Assembly: GCA_050248955.1 (NCBI GenBank)
Contig: JBFWRK010000007.1
Location: forward strand, 1 to 64,000
Direction: 5' to 3'
Length of the DNA: 64,000 nucleotides
From: JBFWRK01 sp050248955
GTDB taxonomy: Bacteria; Actinomycetota; Acidimicrobiia; Acidimicrobiales; Ilumatobacteraceae
The position numbers and the translations under genes are program-made. Below, piece after piece: positions 1-6,655 of the stretch. Numbering within the stretch: position 1 is the stretch's first letter; the number at the start of each line of letters is the position of its first letter. The notes under the pieces were generated by a model, which was given only the letters and a program-made list of their open reading frames with translations, was not told the DNA's origin and ran no database searches.

Positions 1-125
1 GCCAACCCCTTCTCAGCCAACGTCTTCGAAATCGCCGCCGTCAACGTCGTCTTACCATGATCAATATGACCCATCGTACCAATATTCACATGCGGCTTCG
101 TACGCTCAAACTTCGCCTTGCTCAT
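1..125 (-). CDS. tuf: Elongation factor Tu, N-terminal part (runs off the window)
   Basis: EF-Tu delivers aminoacyl-tRNA to the ribosome as a GTPase. The first 41 codons read MSKAKFERTKPHVNIGTMGH, followed by the G1/P-loop IDHGKTTLTAAI, which is diagnostic for EF-Tu. The ATG at 125-123 has an AGGAGAA ribosome site about 8 nt upstream. The gene follows tRNA-Thr and tRNA-Met on the same strand, the arrangement of a tRNA-tuf unit; secE, nusG and ribosomal genes may follow outside the window, but that is inference. Codon choice is odd: apart from one AGC, every complete codon visible ends in G or T, while neighbouring genes mostly end in C or G. The rest of the gene lies beyond base 1. Confidence 0.95.
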   Translation of the reverse strand, partial: MSKAKFERTKPHVNIGTMGHIDHGKTTLTAAISKTLAEKGL

Positions 126-170
126 GGGAGACGTTCTCCTGTAAGAGTGAGGTGGATAGGGAGTTGCTAG

Positions 171-244
171 TAGCGGCGATCGGGATCGAACCGATGACCT
201 TCCGATTATGAGCCGGATGCTCTGACCATCTGAGCTACGCCGCC
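171..244 (-). tRNA. tRNA-Met (anticodon CAT)
   Basis: A 74-nt cloverleaf on the minus strand. The acceptor 5' strand GGCGGCG (244-238) pairs with CGCCGCT next to discriminator A at 171. The D arm is TAGCTCAGATGGTCAGAGC, the anticodon loop CTCATAA carries CAT, and the T arm contains GGTTCGATCC. The G1-U72 pair and overall sequence resemble actinobacterial elongator tRNA-Met rather than initiator tRNA (which has a C1-A72 mismatch) or the lysidine-type tRNA-Ile. CCA is not encoded. It lies 45 nt upstream of tuf and is probably co-transcribed with it. Confidence 0.93.
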
Positions 245-286
245 AGGGCCTTGCTTGACCACTCGGAGGGTCCGAGCAGCTGGTCG

Positions 287-359
287 AGCCCTCTGTGGGA
301 ATCGAACCCACGACACCAGCCTTACCATGGCTGTGCTCTGCCGACTGAGCTAAGAGGGC
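287..359 (-). tRNA. tRNA-Thr (anticodon GGT)
   Basis: A 73-nt cloverleaf on the minus strand. The acceptor strands GCCCTCT and AGAGGGC pair perfectly, with discriminator T at 287. The D arm is TAGCTCAGTCGGCAGAGCA, the anticodon stem CAGCC/GGCTG encloses ATGGTAA with anticodon GGT, and the T arm is GTGGGTTCGATTCCCAC. CCA is not encoded. It is the first gene of the tRNA-Thr/tRNA-Met/tuf unit. The spacer to tRNA-Met holds a 6-bp hairpin CTCGGA/TCCGAG that could guide processing. Confidence 0.93.
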
Positions 360-389
360 GGGCGCGGCAGAGCCGCGGACCGGTCAGCA

Positions 390-420
390 AGCCTAGCGCC
401 GCGCGAGCCGCTCCAACCAA
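390..420 (-). promoter_or_regulatory. Candidate promoter of the tRNA-Thr/tRNA-Met/tuf unit
   Basis: On the minus strand a TAGGCT hexamer (395-390) lies about 30 nt upstream of tRNA-Thr, with a TTGGTT hexamer (420-415) 19 nt further upstream. TAGGCT-type -10 boxes are common in strong actinobacterial stable-RNA promoters. The 19-nt spacer is longer than optimal, so the -35 assignment is uncertain. Confidence 0.4.
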
Positions 421-464
421 GTAGCTCGGCGGATTCTGCCCGCTCACGGCACCGGAGCGGCGGA

Positions 465-470
465 TACCCT
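465..470 (+). promoter_or_regulatory. -10 element for a leaderless transcript (GNAT gene)
   Basis: TACCCT ends 8 nt before the ATG at 479 and no Shine-Dalgarno sequence separates them. The spacing puts the transcript start at or next to the start codon. The same hexamer stands at the same distance from yajQ. No clear -35 box is seen. Confidence 0.45.
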
Positions 471-478
471 GCCCCGCC

Positions 479-1048
479 ATGAGCTCGCCCCGACCGGAGC
501 CGCCCGCGCAACCGCCTCCGGTCGGCGTCCGCCTCGCCACTCGCGGGGATGCTGCAGCGATCCGGGAGATCTACAACCACGAGGTCACGCACACGACGGC
601 CACGTTCGACCTCGTCCCCCGGTCGCTCGAGGAGCAGCGCGCCTGGCTCGCCGCCCGGACTGGCGCGTTCGCGGCGATCGTTGCAACCTCCGAGACCGCC
701 GATGGCGACGACGAGGTCGTCGGGTTCGCTTCGTTGTCGCCGTACAAGGAGCGCGCCGCGTACCGGACGACCGTCGAGGACTCGATCTACATCCGGCGCG
801 ACCAGCAGGGCCGGGGCGTCGGCAAGCTGCTGCTCTCCCACCTCGTGTCGGTGGCCGAGGCCTCCGGCTTCCACGCCGTGATGGCGCGCATCGAGGCCTC
901 CGGAGCCGCCAGCCGGGCGCTGCACGCGTCGTGCGGGTTCGAGCTCGTCGGCATCGAGCGTGAGGTCGGCCGCAAGTTCAACCGGTGGCTGTCGGTCGCG
1001 GTGATGCAGCGCGTGCTCGGCACCCGCACCCCGGGGCACCCGGGTTGA
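479..1048 (+). CDS. GNAT N-acetyltransferase, phosphinothricin/amino-acid type
   Basis: A 189-residue acetyltransferase expected to move an acetyl group from acetyl-CoA to a small amine such as phosphinothricin-like or methionine-derived compounds. After a proline-rich start, RLATRGDAAAIREIYNHEV and the conserved TFD segment match the Pat/MnaT family. The acetyl-CoA loop is QGRGVGKLLLSHLV (about residues 103-116), followed by the family motif GFHAVMARI and the C-terminal CGFELVGIEREVGRKFNRW. Length is usual for the family. It stands alone, divergent from the tRNA-tuf unit and convergent with the response regulator (3 nt apart). The substrate cannot be told from sequence. Confidence 0.85.
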   Translation: MSSPRPEPPAQPPPVGVRLATRGDAAAIREIYNHEVTHTTATFDLVPRSLEEQRAWLAARTGAFAAIVATSETADGDDEVVGFASLSPYKERAAYRTTVEDSIYIRRDQQGRGVGKLLLSHLVSVAEASGFHAVMARIEASGAASRALHASCGFELVGIEREVGRKFNRWLSVAVMQRVLGTRTPGHPG

Positions 1049-1051
1049 TCG

Positions 1052-1720
1052 TCAGTGCTTCTCGCGCGCCACCGAGAGCCGAGTCGCGAAGACTGCTGCC
1101 TCGGTCCGTCGCTCCATGCCCAGCTTCGTGAGCAGGTTCGACACGTAGTTCTTCACCGTCTTCTCGGCGAGCAGGATCTCGTTGGCGATCTGGCGGTTCG
1201 TGTACCCGAGGGCGATGAGGTCGAGGATCCGCCGCTCCTGCACCGACAGCGAGGCGAGCCGCTCGTCGGTCGGCTCGGGGTTCCGCAGGCGGGCGAGCAC
1301 GCGGCCGGTGACCGCAGAATCGAGCAACGAGGCGCCGGACGCGACCTTGCGCACCGCGGACACGAGCTCGTTGCCCCGGATCTGCTTCAAGACGTAGCCG
1401 GCGGCACCGGCCATGATCGCTTCGAAGAGCGCGTCGTCGTCGCTGTACGAGGTGAGCATCAGGCAGGCCACGTCGGGCAACCGGCTGCGGATCTCTCGGC
1501 AGACCTCGACGCCGTTGCCGTCGGGAAGACGGACGTCCAGCACGGCGACGTCGGGCCGGGTGGCGGGGACCCGCGCCAGGGCCTCTGCTGCCGTGCCTGC
1601 TTCGCCGACCACTTCGATGCCGTCCTCGGCCTCGAGCAGGTCGCGCACGCCGCGGCGAACGACCTCGTGATCATCGAGCAGGAACACGCCGATCGGATCG
1701 TCGATGGTCCCCAAGCTCAT
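1052..1720 (-). CDS. DosR/DevR-like NarL-family response regulator
   Basis: A two-component transcription factor: receiver domain at the N terminus (VFLLDDHEVVRRG, phospho-acceptor Asp in VAVLDVRLPDGNG, switch residues LTSYSD, Lys in YVLKQIRG) and a LuxR-type helix-turn-helix at the C terminus. The recognition segment LAEKTVKNYVSNLLTKLGME and following RRTEAAVFAT closely resemble Mycobacterium DosR, more than NarL relatives in general. It is divergent from the PAS kinase at 1834, its likely partner. I chose ATG 1720 (222 residues) because DosR homologues start close to the DDHE motif; an in-frame TTG at 1732 would add four residues. A DosR-box-like palindrome lies in the shared upstream region. 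Confidence 0.88.
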   Translation of the reverse strand: MSLGTIDDPIGVFLLDDHEVVRRGVRDLLEAEDGIEVVGEAGTAAEALARVPATRPDVAVLDVRLPDGNGVEVCREIRSRLPDVACLMLTSYSDDDALFEAIMAGAAGYVLKQIRGNELVSAVRKVASGASLLDSAVTGRVLARLRNPEPTDERLASLSVQERRILDLIALGYTNRQIANEILLAEKTVKNYVSNLLTKLGMERRTEAAVFATRLSVAREKH

Positions 1721-1752
1721 GTGCGCAGTCAATCAGCTGTGGTGATGGTCGA

Positions 1753-1772
1753 GAAGGGACCTTCGTCCATTT
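1753..1772. promoter_or_regulatory. DosR-box-like palindrome between regulator and kinase genes
   Basis: GGGACCTTCGTCC at 1756-1768 contains GGAC-N4-GTCC, the core symmetry of the DosR box (GGGACTWWAGTCCC). The outer bases match poorly (11 of 20 by eye). It sits midway in the 113-bp divergent gap, suited to autoregulation. Confidence 0.4.
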
Positions 1773-1833
1773 GCCCGATGGGCCGCCAGACTCACACCTC
1801 GTGCCAGGATGAACGTCGGAGGACGCAGCCACC

Positions 1834-2844
1834 ATGCAGGTCATCACCGATGCCGTTGCAGCGGCACTGCTCGATGGGTCGCCGGACGGCGTCATCATCT
1901 GCGACGCCGACGGCGTGATCGTGCTCGTCAACAAGCAGGCGGAGCAGCTGTTCGGCGCGACGCGGGCCGAGCTCGTCGGCAAGGCCGTCGAGCACCTCGT
2001 GCCCGATCAGCTCCGTGCTGCGCACATCAACCACCGGGGCGACTTCAACCACAACCCGCACACGCGCACGATGGGCGAGAGCTTGCAGCTCTGGGCGAAG
2101 CGGGTCGACGGGACCACGTTCCCGGTCGAAGTCGCGCTCTCCCCCGTGCTGACGAACGAGCGGGCGCTGGTGATCGCGACCGTGCGTGACGTGAGCGTCC
2201 GTCTCGGCATCCAGGCCGAGCTCGAGTCCGCCCGGACGAAGACGCTCCTTGCAGAGGACCGTGAACGCATCGCCCGCGATCTCCACGACACCGTCATCCA
2301 ACGGTTGTTCGCCGACGGTTTGACCCTGCAGGCGATCCTGCCGAGGGTCCCCGAAGAGGTTCGGGGTCGGCTCCAGGAGGTGATCGACGACCACGACGAC
2401 GCGATCAGGGAGATCCGGACCTCGATCTTCGGCCTCGGCCGCACGCGCGCCGGCGAATCGGGGCTTCGACGGGCGATCATCGAGGTGGTCGACCAATCGG
2501 GCCGGATCCTCGGCTTCCGGCCCACGTTGCGGCTCGACGGTGTGCTGGAGGGCAGCCTCAACGACGCGATCGAGGCCGAGATGCTGGCCACGATGCGTGA
2601 GGGGTTGAGCAACACGGCTCGCCACGCCGGCGCGTCGGCCGTCGAGATCGACGTCGGCGCCAGCGATTCGGTGCTCCGCCTGGTGATCGCGGACAACGGC
2701 GCCGGCATCTCGGCAGAACGGCTCAGCGCCGGCAACGGCATCGCCAACATGCAGGCACGGGCCATCGAGCTGGGCGGGTCGTGCACGATCTCGGCGCGAT
2801 CGGGTGGGGGCACGGTCGTCGAGTGGGTCGTGCCGGTCGGCTGA
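1834..2844 (+). CDS. PAS-HisKA_3 sensor histidine kinase, DosS/DosT-like output domain
   Basis: A 336-residue kinase without membrane segments, probably cytoplasmic. A PAS domain spans about residues 8-125. It is followed by a HisKA_3 dimerisation domain with the phospho-acceptor His151 in RIARDLHDTVIQRLF and a HATPase_c domain (NTARHAGAS, IADNGAGI, GNGIANM, GGGTVVEW). The H-box region closely matches mycobacterial DosS/DosT, but those use GAF domains; here the sensor is PAS. His64, in LRAAHINH, lines up with the haem-ligand His of FixL/DosP-type PAS domains (LRPAH in DosP), so oxygen or gas sensing is a reasonable inference, unproven. A GGAGG site lies 11 nt before the ATG. The divergent DosR-like regulator is the likely partner. 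Confidence 0.87.
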   Translation: MQVITDAVAAALLDGSPDGVIICDADGVIVLVNKQAEQLFGATRAELVGKAVEHLVPDQLRAAHINHRGDFNHNPHTRTMGESLQLWAKRVDGTTFPVEVALSPVLTNERALVIATVRDVSVRLGIQAELESARTKTLLAEDRERIARDLHDTVIQRLFADGLTLQAILPRVPEEVRGRLQEVIDDHDDAIREIRTSIFGLGRTRAGESGLRRAIIEVVDQSGRILGFRPTLRLDGVLEGSLNDAIEAEMLATMREGLSNTARHAGASAVEIDVGASDSVLRLVIADNGAGISAERLSAGNGIANMQARAIELGGSCTISARSGGGTVVEWVVPVG

Positions 2845-2868
2845 GCCGACTGCCGCCACAGCGGATCC

Positions 2869-2888
2869 CTCGGGACTTTGGTCACTTT
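2869..2888. promoter_or_regulatory. DosR-box-like site upstream of the multicopper oxidase
   Basis: CTCGGGACTTTGGTCACTTT matches the mycobacterial DosR consensus TTSGGGACTWWAGTCCCSAA at 14 of 20 positions by eye. It sits 55 nt before the GTG start at 2944, between the kinase gene and the copper oxidase. This suggests that the adjacent regulator controls the oxidase. Confidence 0.45.
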
Positions 2889-2891
2889 TCT

Positions 2892-2914
2892 CGGGTCCTG
2901 CGCCCCGGGACCCG
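2892..2914. repeat. Inverted repeat upstream of the multicopper oxidase
   Basis: CGGGTCC (2892-2898) and GGACCCG (2908-2914) are perfect 7-bp inverted arms around a 9-nt spacer. They could form a hairpin after the kinase gene or be a second operator next to the DosR-like site. No T-run follows. Confidence 0.4.
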
Positions 2915-2943
2915 GCTTCGGACCTGGATGAAGCTCGGCAACT

Positions 2944-4320
2944 GTGAATCGAGATGAGCGGACCGTCTTCAGCCTCGGCGCCTTCGTGGTTGCCGTGTTT
3001 TCCATCTTCGTCGCGTTCTGGGCGGTGTTCCTCGTGCGCGATGACGACGGATCCGGTGTCACCGCCGCAGCCGCTGAGGCTCCGGCAGAGATCGCCGTCG
3101 ACCTGTCGGACTTCAAGATCGGGCCGGCCACGCTGGAGATCCCGCCGAGCGGGGCCAAGCTCCGGATCACGAACAACGGCTCGCAGGTGCACAACCTCAC
3201 CGTCCCGCAGCTGAACCTCGCCTCCGGCGACCTCCAGCCCGGCGACGAGACCACGGTCAGCGTCGACAGCACGACCAGTGCCGGCATGTACGAGATGCTC
3301 TGCACCATCGCCGGCCACGCCGACGCGGGCATGAAGGGCATGATGCACACCGGCAGCACCACGCCGGCAGGCGGCACGTCGACGGACGGCGCCTCGACGG
3401 CGGCCACCGACGGCAGCGAGCCGTTGATGGACCAGGAGACGATGGACCGGATCATGGAAGAGGTCGCACTCGAGTTCCCGGCGGCGACCGAGGGCAAGGG
3501 CGGCGAGGTCCTCGAGCCGACGATCCTGGCCGACGGCACGAAGCAGTTCGACGTGACGGCCGAGATCGTCGACTGGGAGGTCGAGCCGGGCAAGATCGTG
3601 AAGGCCTGGACCTACAACGGCGTCGTCCCCGCTCCGGAGATCCGGGTCAACGTCGGCGACAAGGTGAAGGTGGTCCTCACGAACAACCTGCCCGAGTCGA
3701 CCACGATCCACTTCCACGGCATCCGGGTCCCGAACTCGATGGACGGCGTCCCGCCGTACACCCAGGATCCGGTGACGCCGGGGTCGACGTTCACCTACGA
3801 GTTCGAGGCGCTCGAGCCGGCGGTCGGCATCTATCACTCCCATCACGATGCGCAGATCCAGGTCCCGAACGGCCTGTTCGGCGCCTTCCTGATCGGCGAG
3901 ATGCCGATCCCGCAGAAGCTGATCGATCAGGGGATCACCACGATCGACAAGCAGGTCACGATGGTGCTGAACGACGCCGGCACGATCGGGTTGTCGCTCA
4001 ACGGCAAGAGCTTCCCGGCAACCGAGCCCTACACGCTCCAGGTCGGCGAGACGATGCTCGTCCACTACATGAACGAGGGCTTGGTCGGTCACCCGATGCA
4101 CCTGCACCAACCGTTCGGGTGGATCATCGCCAAGGACGGCATCCCGCTCGACGAGCCGATGCCAGGCGACACGATCTGGGTGGCGCCGGGTGAGCGGTAC
4201 TCGGTGCTCTACACCGCCGTCGACCCTGGTGTGTGGGCGTGGCACTGCCACATCCTCAGCCACGCCGAAGGCCCGGAAGGCATGTTCGGGATGGTCACCG
4301 CCCTCATCGTCGAGGAGTGA
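2944..4320 (+). CDS. Membrane-anchored cupredoxin-multicopper oxidase fusion (laccase type)
   Basis: A 458-residue exported copper enzyme. One N-terminal membrane segment (about residues 9-30) anchors it outside. A plastocyanin-like cupredoxin follows (about 45-130) with a type 1 copper set: His in QVHNLTVP, then CTIAGHADAGM. After an Ala/Gly/Thr linker come two cupredoxin domains with all trinuclear-centre motifs: HFHG, YHSHH, HPMHLH and HCHILSH followed by GMFGM. The type 1 cysteine sits in the last domain (WHCH) and not in the preceding one (HSHH), so this is a two-domain laccase-type oxidase with an extra electron-transfer domain, not a NirK nitrite reductase. The substrate is unknown. 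The GTG start sets the signal anchor. A DosR-box-like site lies upstream. Confidence 0.85.
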   Translation: MNRDERTVFSLGAFVVAVFSIFVAFWAVFLVRDDDGSGVTAAAAEAPAEIAVDLSDFKIGPATLEIPPSGAKLRITNNGSQVHNLTVPQLNLASGDLQPGDETTVSVDSTTSAGMYEMLCTIAGHADAGMKGMMHTGSTTPAGGTSTDGASTAATDGSEPLMDQETMDRIMEEVALEFPAATEGKGGEVLEPTILADGTKQFDVTAEIVDWEVEPGKIVKAWTYNGVVPAPEIRVNVGDKVKVVLTNNLPESTTIHFHGIRVPNSMDGVPPYTQDPVTPGSTFTYEFEALEPAVGIYHSHHDAQIQVPNGLFGAFLIGEMPIPQKLIDQGITTIDKQVTMVLNDAGTIGLSLNGKSFPATEPYTLQVGETMLVHYMNEGLVGHPMHLHQPFGWIIAKDGIPLDEPMPGDTIWVAPGERYSVLYTAVDPGVWAWHCHILSHAEGPEGMFGMVTALIVEE

Positions 4321-4347
4321 CCGAGACCTCCGGAGACGGTCGCCCGG

Positions 4348-6228
4348 CTACATCGTGAGGCCGGCCGACTCCGCTTCGTCGGCGAGCCCCAACCATCGTT
4401 CCTCGGCACTGGCGACCGCTTCCTCGGCGGTCGCCAGTTCCGCGCCACGGCGGGCGAGCTCGACGTGATCGCGTCCGGCGGTGGCGAGCGCGGCGAGCGC
4501 GGCGTCACGACGTTCGACCGCTGTGGCCAGATCTCGTTCGGCGTTGCCGAGAAGCCGGCGCAACGTGCTCGGGCTGCGCGGCGACGTGACGGCCGCGCCC
4601 GTCGCGGCCGCAGCACCCGCGCCGGAGTGAGCGGGACCGGGGGTGCCTGCGGGGGCGGACGCGCCGGGCGCGAGGCCATCGGGCGTCGGACGTGCTTGCG
4701 CCGCAGCACGCGGCTCGGCGCGCGGCATCGGCCCTGACGCGCTGCGCGACGAGATCCCGGCCCGGAGCGCGAGCCAGCCGGCGACACCCCCGCGGACGAG
4801 TGAGGGGCGATCTGCCGCGTCGACGGCGAGCACCTCGTCGACGGTGCGATCGAGGAACACCCGGTCGTGGCTGACGACCACGAGCGCGCCCGGCCAGTCC
4901 TCGAGGAAGTCCTCGAGGGCGCGGAGCGTGTCGATGTCGAGATCGTTGGTCGGCTCGTCGAGCAGCAGCACGTTCGGCTGCGGAACGAGCGTCAGCAGCA
5001 GCTGGAGTCGGCGGCGCTCGCCACCGGAGAGCGTGCCGATCCGCGCCCACTGTGCGTCGCCGTCGAACCAGAAGCGCTGCATGAGCTTCACGTCCTCCCA
5101 CGACGGCTCGGTCCGATGCGGGCCGACCACGGCGTCACGCACCCGCTGGCCGAGGTCGAGCTCGCGGCCGAGCTGGTCGTAGTAGCCGAGCACCACGGTC
5201 GAACCACGATCGACCCGTCCATGCGTCGGCTGCAATCGCCCGGCGATGAGATCGAGCAGGGTCGACTTGCCCGATCCGTTCGCGCCGACGAGACCGAGGC
5301 GGTCACCGGGCTCGATCAGGTGCGTGAAGGGCCGGAGGACCTCGTTGCCGTCGGGCCACGTGAAGCCGACGTCGTGGAGCTCGACCGCCTTCGACCCGAG
5401 CCGGGCGGTACCGAGTGACAGACCCAGCTCGCCGCTGCGCGCCGCTGCCTGGGGGCGGCCCTCGACGATCGCAGTCGCGGCGTCGATGCGCGCCTTCGGC
5501 TTGCGCGTGCGGGCAGGGGCGCCCCGGCGGAGCCAGGCGAGCTCGCGCCGAGCGAGCACGCGGCGGGTCTGCTCGTCCGACGCAGCCTGCTCCTCGCGCT
5601 CGGCTCGACCGGCGAGGTACGCGGCGTAGCCGGATCCCGCGGTGAGCCCGGCCGGGACGTGCAGGAAGCCACTGCCACGATCGAGCTCGAGCACCTTCGT
5701 CGTGACTCGATCGAGGACGTGGCGGTCGTGGGTGACGAGGACGAGCCCACCCGTGTACGCCGCGAGGCGATCCTCGAGGAACGCGATCGCATCGAGATCC
5801 AGGTGGTTCGTCGGCTCGTCGAGGATCAGCGCGTCGTGCTCGCGGGCGAGCAGGCGGGAGAGCGCGACCCGCTTGGCCTGGCCGCCCGAGAGCTCCGTCG
5901 TCGGCGCGTCGAGGAGACCGCCCATGCCGAGCCGATCGAGGATCGCCTCGCCGCGCCACTCCTCACCGACCGCGTCACGAACCGTTCCTGCCGGGAGATG
6001 CGGTTCCTGCGGGAGGAAGCCGATGCGCGCTCCTCGACCCCATCGCACCACGCCCGCCTCGGGGGGCAGCTCGCCGGCGAGCATCCGCAGCAGGGTCGAC
6101 TTGCCACTGCCGTTGATCCCGACGACGCCGATCCGATCGCCGTCCGACACCGTCAGCGACAGGTCGCGGAACAGCGGCCGGTTCGGCCTGGCTGCGGCGA
6201 GCCCCTGAGCGTCGATGAGGATGGCCAC
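4348..6228 (-). CDS. ABC-F family ATPase (Uup-like)
   Basis: A soluble protein of 626 residues with two ABC ATPase modules and no membrane segments, as in ABC-F proteins that act on the ribosome. Module 1 has Walker A GINGSGKST, signature LSGGQAKR and Walker B LILDEPTNHLD. Module 2 has GANGSGKST, LSGGERRR and LLLDEPTNDLD. The inter-domain linker is charged (about 225-265). The C terminus, after an Ala/Pro-rich stretch, is a coiled coil rich in Glu and Arg, as in the Uup/EttA relatives. The start is a GTG. It is convergent with the copper oxidase (27-bp gap). Whether it is housekeeping or antibiotic-protective cannot be told. Confidence 0.88.
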   Translation of the reverse strand: MAILIDAQGLAAARPNRPLFRDLSLTVSDGDRIGVVGINGSGKSTLLRMLAGELPPEAGVVRWGRGARIGFLPQEPHLPAGTVRDAVGEEWRGEAILDRLGMGGLLDAPTTELSGGQAKRVALSRLLAREHDALILDEPTNHLDLDAIAFLEDRLAAYTGGLVLVTHDRHVLDRVTTKVLELDRGSGFLHVPAGLTAGSGYAAYLAGRAEREEQAASDEQTRRVLARRELAWLRRGAPARTRKPKARIDAATAIVEGRPQAAARSGELGLSLGTARLGSKAVELHDVGFTWPDGNEVLRPFTHLIEPGDRLGLVGANGSGKSTLLDLIAGRLQPTHGRVDRGSTVVLGYYDQLGRELDLGQRVRDAVVGPHRTEPSWEDVKLMQRFWFDGDAQWARIGTLSGGERRRLQLLLTLVPQPNVLLLDEPTNDLDIDTLRALEDFLEDWPGALVVVSHDRVFLDRTVDEVLAVDAADRPSLVRGGVAGWLALRAGISSRSASGPMPRAEPRAAAQARPTPDGLAPGASAPAGTPGPAHSGAGAAAATGAAVTSPRSPSTLRRLLGNAERDLATAVERRDAALAALATAGRDHVELARRGAELATAEEAVASAEERWLGLADEAESAGLTM

Positions 6229-6259
6229 GGCTCCCAGCGTCGCCGCTCACCTCCTACGA

Positions 6260-6487
6260 TCACAACCTCCGCGGGAGCAGGATGACGGCGACATCCGGAT
6301 CGAGACCGGCAAGGTCCGGCTGACCCGTGACGAGCGGCAGGCGAGCCACCTTGGCGGCGGCGACGGCATCGACGGCAGCGACGACAGCGACGACAGCGCT
6401 GTCGCTCACCAGCTGATCCGGATGGGCGACGGTGAGCTCCGCGAGCGTTCCCGCGAGCAGATGAGCCCTGACCCACTCGGTGACCAT
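6260..6487 (-). pseudogene. Short PIN-domain-like remnant (possible VapC fragment)
   Basis: A 75-codon frame 31 bp before the ABC-F gene on the same strand. Its C terminus, with an Asp-Ala-Val helix followed by ARLPLVTGQPDLAGLDPDVA, resembles the last third of PIN ribonucleases. The N-terminal half with the first acidic residues is missing. The open frame continues upstream to a stop at 6614 without another ATG or GTG. A 9-bp repeat (cgacgacag-type, about 6358-6400) encodes its Val/Ala run. No vapB-like antitoxin is seen nearby. It may be a decayed toxin or a chance frame. The rest of 6229-6655 shows nothing else I recognise. Confidence 0.35.
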
Positions 6488-6655
6488 CGGCCCGATCGCC
6501 GCGAGGTCACCGTCGATGTCGGTCAGCTGTCCTACCGCGCGCTGATCAGGCCCCTCTGCGGACGTCTCGCTGCGCGAGCGATCAGCCGTCGCAGGAGTCA
6601 GGATCCGCAGGCGTCAGGGTAAGCGGAGCGGGATCTGCGCGGACCGCGATCCGCG

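Noticed and set aside
171..244. tRNA-Ile (lysidine type) or initiator tRNA-Met
   Set aside because: Acceptor and anticodon stems resemble elongator tRNA-Met, and the C1-A72 mismatch of the initiator is absent. A covariance model would settle the Ile alternative.
1792..4263. Long minus-strand frame of 823 codons opposite the kinase and copper oxidase genes
   Set aside because: It is antisense to two well-supported genes and shows no family motifs; long antisense frames are expected at this GC content.
2944..4320. Copper nitrite reductase (NirK) assignment
   Set aside because: The first oxidase domain has HSHH where NirK has its type 1 Cys, and all four trinuclear motifs of a multicopper oxidase are present.
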